Below the pieces are notes generated by a model, which was not told where the DNA came from, ran no database searches, and saw nothing but the letters and a program-made list of their open reading frames with translations. From Xanthomarina spongicola (GTDB taxonomy: Bacteria; Bacteroidota; Bacteroidia; Flavobacteriales; Flavobacteriaceae), in assembly GCF_003148645.1 (NCBI RefSeq), contig NZ_QGGP01000006.1, forward strand, positions 124,001 to 188,000: 64,000 nucleotides of DNA, in the 5' to 3' direction. This document shows, one piece after another, positions 54,152-61,557 of this stretch; position 1 is the stretch's first letter, and each line of letters begins with the position of its first letter. Position numbers and translations under genes: made by a program.

Positions 54152-54913
54152 ATGAAGATAAAATTAGTAGGAATTATTCTTTTAGTAGTTTTGAGTTCTT
54201 GTGTCTCTAAAAAAGAAATTTTTTATCTTCAAGATGTTGATGATTTTAATAACACAAGCTTAGTTTACGATCAAATTACTATTCAACCTAATGATATATT
54301 AAATATTTCAGTTGGAGCTTTAGTTCCTGAAACAGCATTACCATTTAATAGAAATTTCACATCAGAATCTCAGCAAAACTCAATAGAGATAATGAAATTA
54401 AATGGGTATTTAGTCTCAAAAGATAAGACTATTATATTCCCTTCTTTAGGAGCTATTTCTGTTGAGAATATGTCAACTACACAGTTAGAAAGACATATAG
54501 AAAACGAATTAACTGAAGGAGGATATTTGAATGATCCAACAGTTAACATTAGAATATTGAATGCAAAAGTTACAGTTTTGGGTGAGGTTACAAAACCAGG
54601 AACATACTCTTTTACCGAAGAACGTATTACTTTACTTCAAGCAATTGGTTATGCAGGGGATTTAACAATTAGAGGAAAACGTGATGATGTTTTAATAATG
54701 AGAGAAGTTGATGGAATTCGAAAAGTAACACATTTAGATTTAACAAAATCAGATTGGTTAGATAATTCTTTTGCTTATGTGAAACCGAATGATGTTATAG
54801 TTGTAAATCAAAACCCACCAAAAGTAACTTCAGCTGGATATATTGGAGATATAGCAACTGTATTGGGCTTGACTTCAGTGATATTAAGTGTCATTATTTT
54901 AGTAACACGATAA
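54152..54913 (+). CDS. wza: Polysaccharide export lipoprotein (Wza-like)
   Basis: The 253-residue protein has a lipoprotein signal (KLVGIILLVVLSSCVSKKE) with Cys near residue 17. A Poly_export domain follows (about 35-115: ITIQPNDILNISVGALVPE), then an SLBB domain (about 128-200: VTVLGEVTKPGTYSF to LLQAIGYAGDLTIRGKRD), and a C-terminal hydrophobic helix (LGLTSVILSVIILVTR) that in Bacteroidota members could cross the outer membrane. This short form is normal for the phylum; E. coli Wza is longer. It should form the outer-membrane exit pore with Wzc, whose gene follows after three bases. Confidence 0.93.
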   Translation: MKIKLVGIILLVVLSSCVSKKEIFYLQDVDDFNNTSLVYDQITIQPNDILNISVGALVPETALPFNRNFTSESQQNSIEIMKLNGYLVSKDKTIIFPSLGAISVENMSTTQLERHIENELTEGGYLNDPTVNIRILNAKVTVLGEVTKPGTYSFTEERITLLQAIGYAGDLTIRGKRDDVLIMREVDGIRKVTHLDLTKSDWLDNSFAYVKPNDVIVVNQNPPKVTSAGYIGDIATVLGLTSVILSVIILVTR

Positions 54914-54916
54914 CTT

Positions 54917-57256
54917 ATGGATAATAATTCGGATAATACATTTTTCCAACAAGATGAAAGTCACGTTGATATTAAGCATGAGGTAAAAAAATATCTAAGA
55001 TTTTGGCCTTGGTTTTTACTTTCAGTATTTATTACACTATCTGTTGCTTATATTTATTTACGCTATTCGCCAAGAATTTTTCAAACAAGTACAAAAATTA
55101 AAATTTTAGATGAATCTGATGGTCTAGAATTGCCCACATCAGCATTTGTTTTTAAGCGATCTAATATTAACCTTGAAAATGAAATTGAGATTTTAACTTC
55201 TTATAGAATCATTGAGCAAGTTGTTAGAGAATTAAAATTGAATACGACTTTTCAAGAAGAAGGACAAATACAGACATCTCAATTAGCAGAATTACCCTTT
55301 AGATTTGATCAGCATATACAGCCAGATAGTATTACTGGGAATTATCAATATGAAATATTAGTTAATGATTCTAATTTTGAAGTAAAAGATGTTAAAACAG
55401 ATGAGGAATTAATTTTTCAGGGGCATGATTCCTATAGTAAATCTCACAATTTACCCTTTGATATAAAATTAAATAATCATAAAATACTTTCAAGCATAAA
55501 GGGTAAGAAGTATGTAGTGAATTTGTTTCCTATTAAGCCTGCAATTTTAAGATTGAAATCAAAAATAAAAACAGAACCTATAGGTGAGGTTAGTGATTTG
55601 TTAATGTTATCAATGACTTCTGAAAGCACTGCTTATTCTGAAAGAGTCTTAGATACTCTTGTGAGTGTATTTAATAAAGATGGAATTTATGACAGACAGA
55701 AAGTGTCAAAAAACACATTAGATTTTATTGAAAACCGGTTTATATTTTTAGCTGAAGAATTGGATTCAATAGAAGTAAACAAAAAAGAGTTTAAGCAAGC
55801 CAATAATTTAGTTTTTTTGGAAACAGATGCTGAATTAAGTTTGCAAAAAAGAACACAATCAGAAGAAGAATTATTTGATATAGAAAACCAGATTTCTTTG
55901 GTAGAACTTATTAAGGATGTTCTAGTAAAACCAAATACTATTGGAGATTTGTTGCCCTCAAATATAGGCTTAGAGAATGGAAATGTCAATGAATTAATTT
56001 CACAATATAATTTAGCAGTTTTAGAGTATAATAAATATGTAAGTAGTGGAGGCATTAACAATCCAATGGTAAAACAACTTTCAACTACTATTGATGGTTT
56101 AAAATCAAATATTAATGGGTCATTGTTATCTTATTTAAATCAGTTGAAAGTAGCAAGGAAGCAATTTGAGGGAAGAAACTCCAAAATAAGAGGAGAGGTA
56201 GGGAGTATTCCTGAAAAGGAAAAATTAATGAGAGCTATTAACAGACAACAAAAAATAAAAGAAAGCTTATATCTTTTACTTTTACAAAAAAGAGAGGAAG
56301 CTGCAATTAATTTAGCAATTACGGAACCATCCATAAAAATTGTAGAATATGCACTTTCCGGTTCTAGACCTATATCTCCAAAATCAAATATTATATACGC
56401 TGCTGCTATTCTTGCAGGCTTTTTATTGCCTTTTGGGACTTTATATTTATTCTTTATGTTGGATACCAAAGTTCATGATAAAAAGGATGTTGAACGAGTT
56501 GTAAAGAATGTGCCAATTATTGGCCAGATTCCTGAGGTAAAAGATAAATCGAAACTAATTTTTGAAGACCCTAACGATAGATCAATATTGTCTGAGTCCT
56601 TTAGAATTTTAAGCTCTAATGTTAGATACGTTTTACCAAGAAAAGATAGTGACGATGGTCAAGTAATTTTTTGTACATCAACTATAAAAGGTGAAGGTAA
56701 GACCTATGTAAGTATTAATCTATCTCTTGCTTTATCAAGTTTAAATAAAAAAGTATTGTTAATAGGAGCCGATTTAAGGAATCCACAAATCCACACATAC
56801 TCAACAAAAGATAAGAATGCGCTAGGGTTATCAAATTATTTATATGATACAAAAATAGACTGGAAACAAATATTAATAAAAGGATTTAAAAATCATCAAA
56901 CACATGATGTACTCTTGTCAGGTTCAATACCACCAAACCCTGCTCATTTATTAACTAATGGACGTTTTGATTTGCTTATTGAGGAAGCAAAAAAATTATA
57001 TGATTATATAATTGTTGATACTGCACCAACTATTTTGGTTACTGATACAATGTTAATTTCACATTTATCTGATATACATGTCTATATTGTAAAGGCAAAT
57101 TACACAGAAAAGAATTTATTAGAATTTTCAAAAGAATTAAATGAGTCAGGTAAATTAAAGAACATGGCTTATGTAGTAAACAGTGTGGGAGCTAGTAAAT
57201 CGCATGGTTATGGCTATAATTATGGCTATGGTTACGGTTATAGCGAGCAAAACTAG
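54917..57256 (+). CDS. wzc: Wzc-like polysaccharide co-polymerase and tyrosine autokinase
   Basis: The 779-residue protein has a Wzz domain with two membrane helices (about 30-52 and 491-515), a long coiled-coil periplasmic part between them, and a cytosolic BY-kinase domain. The kinase has Walker A in STIKGEGKTYVSINLSLALS (about 590), Walker A' in LLIGADLRNPQ (about 613-623) and Walker B in YIIVDTAP (about 697). The C-terminal tail SHGYGYNYGYGYGYSEQN carries seven Tyr for autophosphorylation. It controls chain length and export with Wza. No Wzb-like tyrosine phosphatase gene lies in the window. A strong hairpin terminator follows. Confidence 0.95.
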   Translation: MDNNSDNTFFQQDESHVDIKHEVKKYLRFWPWFLLSVFITLSVAYIYLRYSPRIFQTSTKIKILDESDGLELPTSAFVFKRSNINLENEIEILTSYRIIEQVVRELKLNTTFQEEGQIQTSQLAELPFRFDQHIQPDSITGNYQYEILVNDSNFEVKDVKTDEELIFQGHDSYSKSHNLPFDIKLNNHKILSSIKGKKYVVNLFPIKPAILRLKSKIKTEPIGEVSDLLMLSMTSESTAYSERVLDTLVSVFNKDGIYDRQKVSKNTLDFIENRFIFLAEELDSIEVNKKEFKQANNLVFLETDAELSLQKRTQSEEELFDIENQISLVELIKDVLVKPNTIGDLLPSNIGLENGNVNELISQYNLAVLEYNKYVSSGGINNPMVKQLSTTIDGLKSNINGSLLSYLNQLKVARKQFEGRNSKIRGEVGSIPEKEKLMRAINRQQKIKESLYLLLLQKREEAAINLAITEPSIKIVEYALSGSRPISPKSNIIYAAAILAGFLLPFGTLYLFFMLDTKVHDKKDVERVVKNVPIIGQIPEVKDKSKLIFEDPNDRSILSESFRILSSNVRYVLPRKDSDDGQVIFCTSTIKGEGKTYVSINLSLALSSLNKKVLLIGADLRNPQIHTYSTKDKNALGLSNYLYDTKIDWKQILIKGFKNHQTHDVLLSGSIPPNPAHLLTNGRFDLLIEEAKKLYDYIIVDTAPTILVTDTMLISHLSDIHVYIVKANYTEKNLLEFSKELNESGKLKNMAYVVNSVGASKSHGYGYNYGYGYGYSEQN

Positions 57257-57270
57257 GTCATCGATATATT

Positions 57271-57307
57271 CAAAAAAAAACTCCTGTATTACTTCAGGAG
57301 TTTTTTG
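57271..57307 (+). terminator. Terminator after wzc
   Basis: A run of A and CTCCTG pairs with CAGGAG and a run of T, with an eight-base loop. It closes the polysaccharide locus. The stem sequence is almost the same as that of the aconitase terminator. Confidence 0.9.
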
Positions 57308-57347
57308 TAAATGTAAGTTTATAACTTGAAATACGACTTTATATCAA

Positions 57348-57911
57348 ATGAAAAAACCAAAATTCAATACTAGTAACATCATATTTTTAATAGTTATAGC
57401 CCTTTTAATAATCCCTCAGACTAGGCAACCTATTCAAATATTTCTTCATAAGGGAATTGCCTTATTTGGACCTTCAATAATTGATAAAAATAAAAGAGAA
57501 AAGCTAACAGATTATAATTGGCAATTAATTAGTGATTCCGGTGAAACTTATAATTTTAACGAAGCAAAAGGGAAAGTTATTGTTATTAATTTTTGGGCAA
57601 CTTGGTGTCCACCATGTATAGCAGAAATGCCAAGTTTAGAAGCGCTTTATAATCAATATAAGGATGATGTTGTGTTTTTATTTGTATCCAACGAAGAGTC
57701 AAAAGTTATTCAAAGTTTTATTAATAAAAATGAATATAGCTTTCAGTTTCATACACCAAAAACAACTAACCCAGAAACATTTCAAGTAAGCGCAATTCCT
57801 AGAACTTTTATTATAGACAAATTAGGTAATATTATTATTGATAAAACAGGCGCAGCAAATTGGCATAGCGATGGAGTAAAGGAGCAAATAGAACTACTTC
57901 TTAAAGAATAA
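57348..57911 (+). CDS. TlpA-like membrane-anchored thioredoxin-fold protein
   Basis: The 187-residue protein has one N-terminal membrane helix (IIFLIVIALLIIPQT, about 11-25) without a clear cleavage site, so it probably is anchored with the domain in the periplasm. The thioredoxin domain has VIVINFWATWCPPCIAEMPSLEALY (about 77-101) with the CPPC active site, and the cis-Pro loop in VSAIPRTFIID (about 147-157). TlpA/ResA-type proteins reduce disulfides, for example in cytochrome c maturation or lipoprotein folding. The partner is unknown. It stands alone between the wzc terminator and the tRNA genes, where the minus-strand tRNA-Leu ends five bases after its stop. Confidence 0.92.
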   Translation: MKKPKFNTSNIIFLIVIALLIIPQTRQPIQIFLHKGIALFGPSIIDKNKREKLTDYNWQLISDSGETYNFNEAKGKVIVINFWATWCPPCIAEMPSLEALYNQYKDDVVFLFVSNEESKVIQSFINKNEYSFQFHTPKTTNPETFQVSAIPRTFIIDKLGNIIIDKTGAANWHSDGVKEQIELLLKE

Positions 57912-57915
57912 TTTG

Positions 57916-58000
57916 TGCGCACGAGAAGATTCGAACTTCCACATCCTAAGCGAATACTAGCCCCTCAAGCTAGCGCGTCTACCAATTCCGCCACGTGCGC
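57916..58000 (-). tRNA. tRNA-Leu (anticodon GAG)
   Basis: On the minus strand the 85-base gene folds as a class II tRNA. The acceptor stem is GCGCACG with CGTGCGC and discriminator A. The anticodon stem CTAGC/GCTAG holds the loop TTGAGGG, giving anticodon GAG for CUC/CUU codons. A long variable arm and a T-arm with GTTCGAATC are present. CCA is not encoded. Confidence 0.95.
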
Positions 58001-58020
58001 AAAATAAAGGTGTAAAAATA

Positions 58021-58051
58021 AAAAAAGTTAAGCGAAAAGCTTAACTTTTTT
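58021..58051. terminator. Bidirectional terminator between tRNA-Lys and tRNA-Leu
   Basis: AAAAAAGTTAAGC (58021-58033) pairs perfectly with GCTTAACTTTTTT (58039-58051), a loop of five bases. It lies right after tRNA-Lys on the minus strand, so the two tRNAs appear to be separate transcripts. Confidence 0.85.
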
Positions 58052-58056
58052 TTTTG

Positions 58057-58129
58057 TGACCGGGCTGGGGCTCGAACCCAGGACCCTCTCCTTAAAAGGG
58101 AGATGCTCTACCAACTGAGCTACCAGGTC
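58057..58129 (-). tRNA. tRNA-Lys (anticodon TTT)
   Basis: On the minus strand the 73-base gene has acceptor arms GACCTGG and CCCGGTC with discriminator A, D-arm GCTCAGTTGGTAGAGC, anticodon stem TCTCC/GGAGA with loop CTTTTAA (anticodon TTT), and T-stem CTGGG/CCCAG. All acceptor pairs are normal except position 5-68, which is T opposite C. CCA is not encoded. Confidence 0.95.
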
Positions 58130-58260
58130 AATTTGTGTTTCTCTAACGAGGGTGCAAATATAAAACGTTTAATTAATAATCCAAACCTTTTTTAAGGATT
58201 ATTTTTGTTTTTTTGTTTTGTTAATTTGTATTGATATATAGTTATAATAGTAGACCACTT

Positions 58261-58779
58261 ATGAAAATTATTTTATTAGGATATATGGCTTCAGGGAAGT
58301 CTTTAATAGGCAGCGAATTAGCTGAAATTTTAAATGTAAAATATATAGATCTTGATCAATATATTGAAGAAATTGAAGGCAAAACAATTCAAAAAATATT
58401 TTCAGAAAAGGGTGAAATATTTTTTAGAAAAGTTGAGAATAGTTATTTAAAAGAGATTATTTCATCAAATACAAGCATGGTTTTATCTCTTGGAGGAGGA
58501 ACACCTTGCTTTTCAAATAACTTAAAATTGTTAACTGATAATAAAGATTTGAAATCTATCTATTTAGATGTTCCAGTAGTCGAATTAGCGAAAAGGTTGA
58601 TGAATGATAAAGACAAAAGACCATTAGTTAAATATGTGTCTAATGAAAGTGATATGTTAGAGTTTGTTGGTAAACATTTGTTTGAGCGTTTACCATTTTA
58701 TAATCAAGCAACTTATAAAGTTGATGCCAACAAATCTAAAGAAGAAGTAATTGAAGAAATAATAATGAAACTATTTTAA
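58261..58779 (+). CDS. aroK: Shikimate kinase
   Basis: The start is set at the ATG at 58261 (MKIILLGYMASGKS); an upstream TTG at 58231 would add ten residues not seen in the family. The 172-residue enzyme phosphorylates shikimate in the chorismate pathway. Walker A is GYMASGKSLIG (about 7-17). The shikimate-binding DLDQYIEE (about 32-39), FFRKVEN with its conserved Arg (about 56-62) and LSLGGGTPCF (about 76-85) follow, then the lid Arg in DKDKRPL (about 116-122). Its length is typical. The 3' end overlaps the convergent phosphoribosyltransferase gene by nine bases. Confidence 0.95.
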   Translation: MKIILLGYMASGKSLIGSELAEILNVKYIDLDQYIEEIEGKTIQKIFSEKGEIFFRKVENSYLKEIISSNTSMVLSLGGGTPCFSNNLKLLTDNKDLKSIYLDVPVVELAKRLMNDKDKRPLVKYVSNESDMLEFVGKHLFERLPFYNQATYKVDANKSKEEVIEEIIMKLF

Positions 58780-59274
58780 ATAGGCTTTAAATTCCTTTCC
58801 TTCTAAAATAACATCAATGTGTTCGTTTAAGGAAGTAGATAAAGATATTCCTTTAAAATCGGCTTTAACAGGATATTTTTTATGGTTTCTGTTAACAAGT
58901 ACAGCTGTTTTAAATTGTTTTAAAGGCACTTCTAAAAAGTGTTTTACTCCATAAATTAAAGTGGTTCCAGAATTTAAAACATCATCAATTAAAACAACCG
59001 ATTTGTTTTCATAATCATTAGCGTTAATTGAGGTCTTAATCTCATTTCTAGGATTTTTTTTATCTATTATAACCTTACAAAGAATAGGATTTATTGGAGA
59101 TATTTTACTTAACACTGTTTTTAACTTTTTTGCTAGAATATATCCATTACAATCAATTCCAGCTAGAATAACTTCGGTTTCGTTAACATTATTCTCATAA
59201 ATCTGATAAGCAATGCGCTTAATTTTATGATTAATTTCTGTGTGATTTAAAATAACGTTCTTAGTTAAAGCCAT
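58771..59274 (-). CDS. Phosphoribosyltransferase, PyrR-like
   Basis: The 167-residue protein has the type I PRTase PRPP-binding motif VVLIDDVLNSGTTLIYG (about 91-107). The N-terminal half (HTEINHKIKRIAYQIYENN) and the length resemble PyrR-type uracil phosphoribosyltransferases that also can act as pyrimidine attenuation regulators. The RNA-binding function cannot be inferred, and Bacteroidota members are commonly only called phosphoribosyltransferase domain proteins. It overlaps aroK at the 3' end by nine bases on the opposite strand. A -7 box precedes it. Confidence 0.87.
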   Translation of the reverse strand: MALTKNVILNHTEINHKIKRIAYQIYENNVNETEVILAGIDCNGYILAKKLKTVLSKISPINPILCKVIIDKKNPRNEIKTSINANDYENKSVVLIDDVLNSGTTLIYGVKHFLEVPLKQFKTAVLVNRNHKKYPVKADFKGISLSTSLNEHIDVILEGKEFKAYLK

Positions 59275-59292
59275 GTTCCTATATTATTTATT

Positions 59293-59300
59293 CAAAGATA
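59293..59300 (-). promoter_or_regulatory. Candidate -7 box of the phosphoribosyltransferase gene
   Basis: TATCTTTG on the minus strand fits TAnnTTTG and lies 18 bases before the ATG at 59274. No clear -33 box was seen. Confidence 0.5.
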
Positions 59301-59328
59301 AAATACAATTTTAATAATGTATTGTATT

Positions 59329-59700
59329 TTATTCATTTTCTATTTGGTAATCGTCTATATCTCTTCGGTCTTTTTTTGTTGGTCTACCAGTTCCTTTTTT
59401 TCTATAATAATCTTTAGAGTATTTTAATAGATCTTGAGCTTCAAATGCTTCTTTTGGTGTGGTATCTAATCTATAAATATCGACTAATTTTGCACCAACC
59501 CTATTTGGAGGTAAGTCGTTTATTGTAAAACTGTAGTTAATTTGGTCCTTTCTAACTTCTATGTTATCTGTAGGAAATACATCTCTACTTGGTTTTGCAA
59601 CATCTCCATTTACTTTTACATGTCCTTTTTTACATGCAGTTGTTGCAATACTTCTTGTTTTAAAGTATCTAACACACCACAAATACTTGTCAATTCGCAT
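59329..59700 (-). CDS. hslR: S4-domain RNA-binding protein, Hsp15-like
   Basis: The 123-residue protein starts with the S4 fold MRIDKYLWCVRYFKTRSIATTACKKGHVKVNG (residues 1-32), a close fit to Hsp15/HslR, which in E. coli binds free 50S subunits with stalled peptidyl-tRNA. The C-terminal tail is basic (YYRKKGTGRPTKKDRRDID). The length agrees with the family (about 130). It stands alone on the minus strand, and a -7 box lies about 36 bases upstream in the gap shared with the FKBP gene. Confidence 0.93.
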   Translation of the reverse strand: MRIDKYLWCVRYFKTRSIATTACKKGHVKVNGDVAKPSRDVFPTDNIEVRKDQINYSFTINDLPPNRVGAKLVDIYRLDTTPKEAFEAQDLLKYSKDYYRKKGTGRPTKKDRRDIDDYQIENE

Positions 59701-59735
59701 AACTTTTATCTAAAATCTACGTTAATGTTCTTGTG

Positions 59736-59743
59736 CAAAATTA
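59736..59743 (-). promoter_or_regulatory. Candidate promoter of the S4-domain gene
   Basis: TAATTTTG on the minus strand fits the -7 consensus. A TTTG on the minus strand ends at 59767, which gives a spacing of 23 bases, a little long. The 82-base gap 59701-59782 must also hold the promoter of the divergent FKBP lipoprotein gene, which was not recognised. Confidence 0.5.
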
Positions 59744-59782
59744 TTAATAAATTGTATCTTGCACCTCAAAAAAGAAGCAATA

Positions 59783-60865
59783 ATGAAATTAAGAAATTTT
59801 ATAACTACTATTTTATGTTTTTCTTTGGTTGTCTTATCTTGTAAAAAAGATGATGAAGACCCGGAACCGGAACCGGTTCCTATAAGAGACAGACAAGAAG
59901 TATATGATGAGAACATAGTCGAAATTGAAGAATATTTAGAAACTCATTTTTATAATTACGAAGAATTTGAGCAAAACCCTACATATTCAGACTTAAGTAT
60001 TATGCCTTATAACGTAACACCTAATGATACGTTTGAAATAGTTTTCGATACGATTTCTGGAGTTAATAGCGATAAAACACCATTGATGAATCAAGTAACA
60101 AGCAAGGAAGTTACAGATTCCGAAGGAATTGTTTACACGCTTTATTATTTAGTAGTTAGAGAAGGTCTTGGAGGTACTATTCATCCAATAGATCGAGTAT
60201 TTGCTGATTATAAAGGGCTTTTAATAGATGGGACTTTATTTGATAGTGCAGTCTCTGCTGTTCCGTTTGATTTAACAGCAGTAGGAAACGCTAGAGGAGT
60301 AGTAGATGGATTTAGAGAAAGTATTATAGAATTTAAAGCTAGAGAAGGTTTCTCTGAAAATGGTGATGGAACCATAACAAATCATAATCATGGTATTGGA
60401 GCTGTATTTGTTCCTTCTGGACTAGGTTATTTTTCTCAAACACAAGCAACTGTTCCTGCTTATTCAAATTTAATTTTCACTTATAGTTCTCAAAAAAGAA
60501 CCCTTTTAGATCATGATAATGACACTGTTTTTTCTTATTTAGAAGATTTAAATGGGAACGAGGATTATTTTGATGATGATACAGATGGAGATAGCTTAGC
60601 AAATTTTGTTGATGTTGATGATGATGGTGATGGTACTTTGACTAAAGATGAAGTTGAACAAAAAGAATATACTGAAGATGAAAGTATGATGCCATTTATG
60701 TCTCGTGATGACGCTCAAACGTATTATGATACTAATGCTGCAGCTAACGAAATATTATTTAGTATCGTTGAAAATAACGATGGCACTTATACATTAAATA
60801 CAGTTGTTTTAACAGATTCTAACGATGATGGTACTCCTGATTATTTAGATAGTAGTGTAAACTAA
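59783..60865 (+). CDS. FKBP-type peptidylprolyl isomerase lipoprotein with acidic DxD tail
   Basis: The start is set at the ATG at 59783, where the lipoprotein signal begins (MKLRNFITTILCFSLVVLSC); the frame is open eight codons upstream. The 360-residue product has an acylated Cys near residue 20, a PEPEPVP linker, and an FKBP_C domain at about 120-235 (RVFADYKGLLIDGTLFDSA; GIGAVFVPSGLGYFSQ). The last 120 residues hold DxDxDG-like motifs (DHDNDTVFSYLEDLNGNED; DDDTDGDS; DVDDDGDGTLTKDE), which suggest calcium binding. It should help proteins fold at the envelope. Related Flavobacterial FKBP lipoproteins occur in gliding/T9SS contexts (GldI), but this one is not assigned as GldI. Confidence 0.9.
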   Translation: MKLRNFITTILCFSLVVLSCKKDDEDPEPEPVPIRDRQEVYDENIVEIEEYLETHFYNYEEFEQNPTYSDLSIMPYNVTPNDTFEIVFDTISGVNSDKTPLMNQVTSKEVTDSEGIVYTLYYLVVREGLGGTIHPIDRVFADYKGLLIDGTLFDSAVSAVPFDLTAVGNARGVVDGFRESIIEFKAREGFSENGDGTITNHNHGIGAVFVPSGLGYFSQTQATVPAYSNLIFTYSSQKRTLLDHDNDTVFSYLEDLNGNEDYFDDDTDGDSLANFVDVDDDGDGTLTKDEVEQKEYTEDESMMPFMSRDDAQTYYDTNAAANEILFSIVENNDGTYTLNTVVLTDSNDDGTPDYLDSSVN

Positions 60866-60887
60866 ATACTTAAACAACTTTATAAAG

Positions 60888-60917
60888 AAAAAGCCTCTTA
60901 AAAATTAAGAGGCTTTT
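60888..60917. terminator. Bidirectional terminator between FKBP and PorT-like genes
   Basis: AAAAAGCCTCTTAA pairs with TTAAGAGGCTTTTT around a three-base loop. It lies between the convergent stops at 60865 and 60920, so it can serve both genes. Confidence 0.9.
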
Positions 60918-60919
60918 TT

Positions 60920-61510
60920 TTATAGAATAAAGGACAAACTTAATATCAATTGATCTGGTCTTGTATCAATTCTGCTTACACTTGCAGAACTTATATTAGT
61001 ATCTATAAACGTGGCTTCGTTTTCACTAAACCCTCTTTCATATCTTAAATCAATTCCAATTCTGTTAAAGCTAACACCTACACCAAAATTTAAACCTACG
61101 GTAAAATCGTTTTCAATATTACTTACATCTATGCCTTCAAACTCTGTATCTATAATATATTGAAACGAAGGACCAACAAATACATTTAATAATTTTAGAA
61201 ATTTCAAGCCAACCAAAACAGGTGCATCCAGTTTTTGCATTTTAAAACTGTCCCCATTATATTCACTTTTTGTGCTAGTATAAACTAGTTCTGGTTTAAC
61301 AAAGATTTTATTCCCTAATTTACCAAAGATCCCAAAATGGTAACCAATGCTTTTTTCAGGATGTTCTGCATTACTACTTATAGATTCAAAATAATCTCCA
61401 TTGGAATTATAATTCACACCACCTTTAAACCCAAAACCAGATTTGTTTTGTGCTTGAGAAAAAGTAGTAAAAACTAAAAAAGCTAAACTTATATAAAATA
61501 CTTGTTTCAT
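60920..61510 (-). CDS. PorT-family outer-membrane beta-barrel protein
   Basis: The 196-residue protein has a signal peptide (MKQVFYISLAFLVFTTFSQA). The barrel strands are visible as alternating patterns: FGFKGGVNYNS near residue 25, YHFGIFGKLGNKIFVKPELVYTSTK (about 57-81), LDAPVLVGLKFLKLLNVFVGPSFQY (about 94-118), VGLNFGVGVSFNRIGIDLRYERG (about 138-160) and the C-terminal LILSLSFIL. PorT-like proteins (about 200-230 residues) are common in the phylum; PorT itself is needed for T9SS, but this family is broad, so a secretion role is not claimed. It is 47 bases downstream of the transketolase genes, on the same strand. Confidence 0.87.
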   Translation of the reverse strand: MKQVFYISLAFLVFTTFSQAQNKSGFGFKGGVNYNSNGDYFESISSNAEHPEKSIGYHFGIFGKLGNKIFVKPELVYTSTKSEYNGDSFKMQKLDAPVLVGLKFLKLLNVFVGPSFQYIIDTEFEGIDVSNIENDFTVGLNFGVGVSFNRIGIDLRYERGFSENEATFIDTNISSASVSRIDTRPDQLILSLSFIL

Positions 61511-61557
61511 TGAATATCGTTTTTAAAGGTTTTACTTAAAACGAAACAATAAAGCAA

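Noticed and set aside
57196-57246. GGYTAT-like repeat at the end of wzc as a phase-variable repeat
   Set aside because: It encodes the Tyr/Gly tail typical of BY-kinases and its units differ at third bases, so slippage is not favoured.
34702-58130. The polysaccharide locus as a tRNA-integrated genomic island
   Set aside because: The tRNA genes lie just past the locus, but no integrase gene and no direct repeat of a tRNA end were found at the other side.
59542-59844. Plus-strand frame over the S4-domain gene
   Set aside because: It is antisense to the hslR-like gene and overlaps the FKBP lipoprotein gene in another frame; its Cys/Phe-rich product looks like a shadow.
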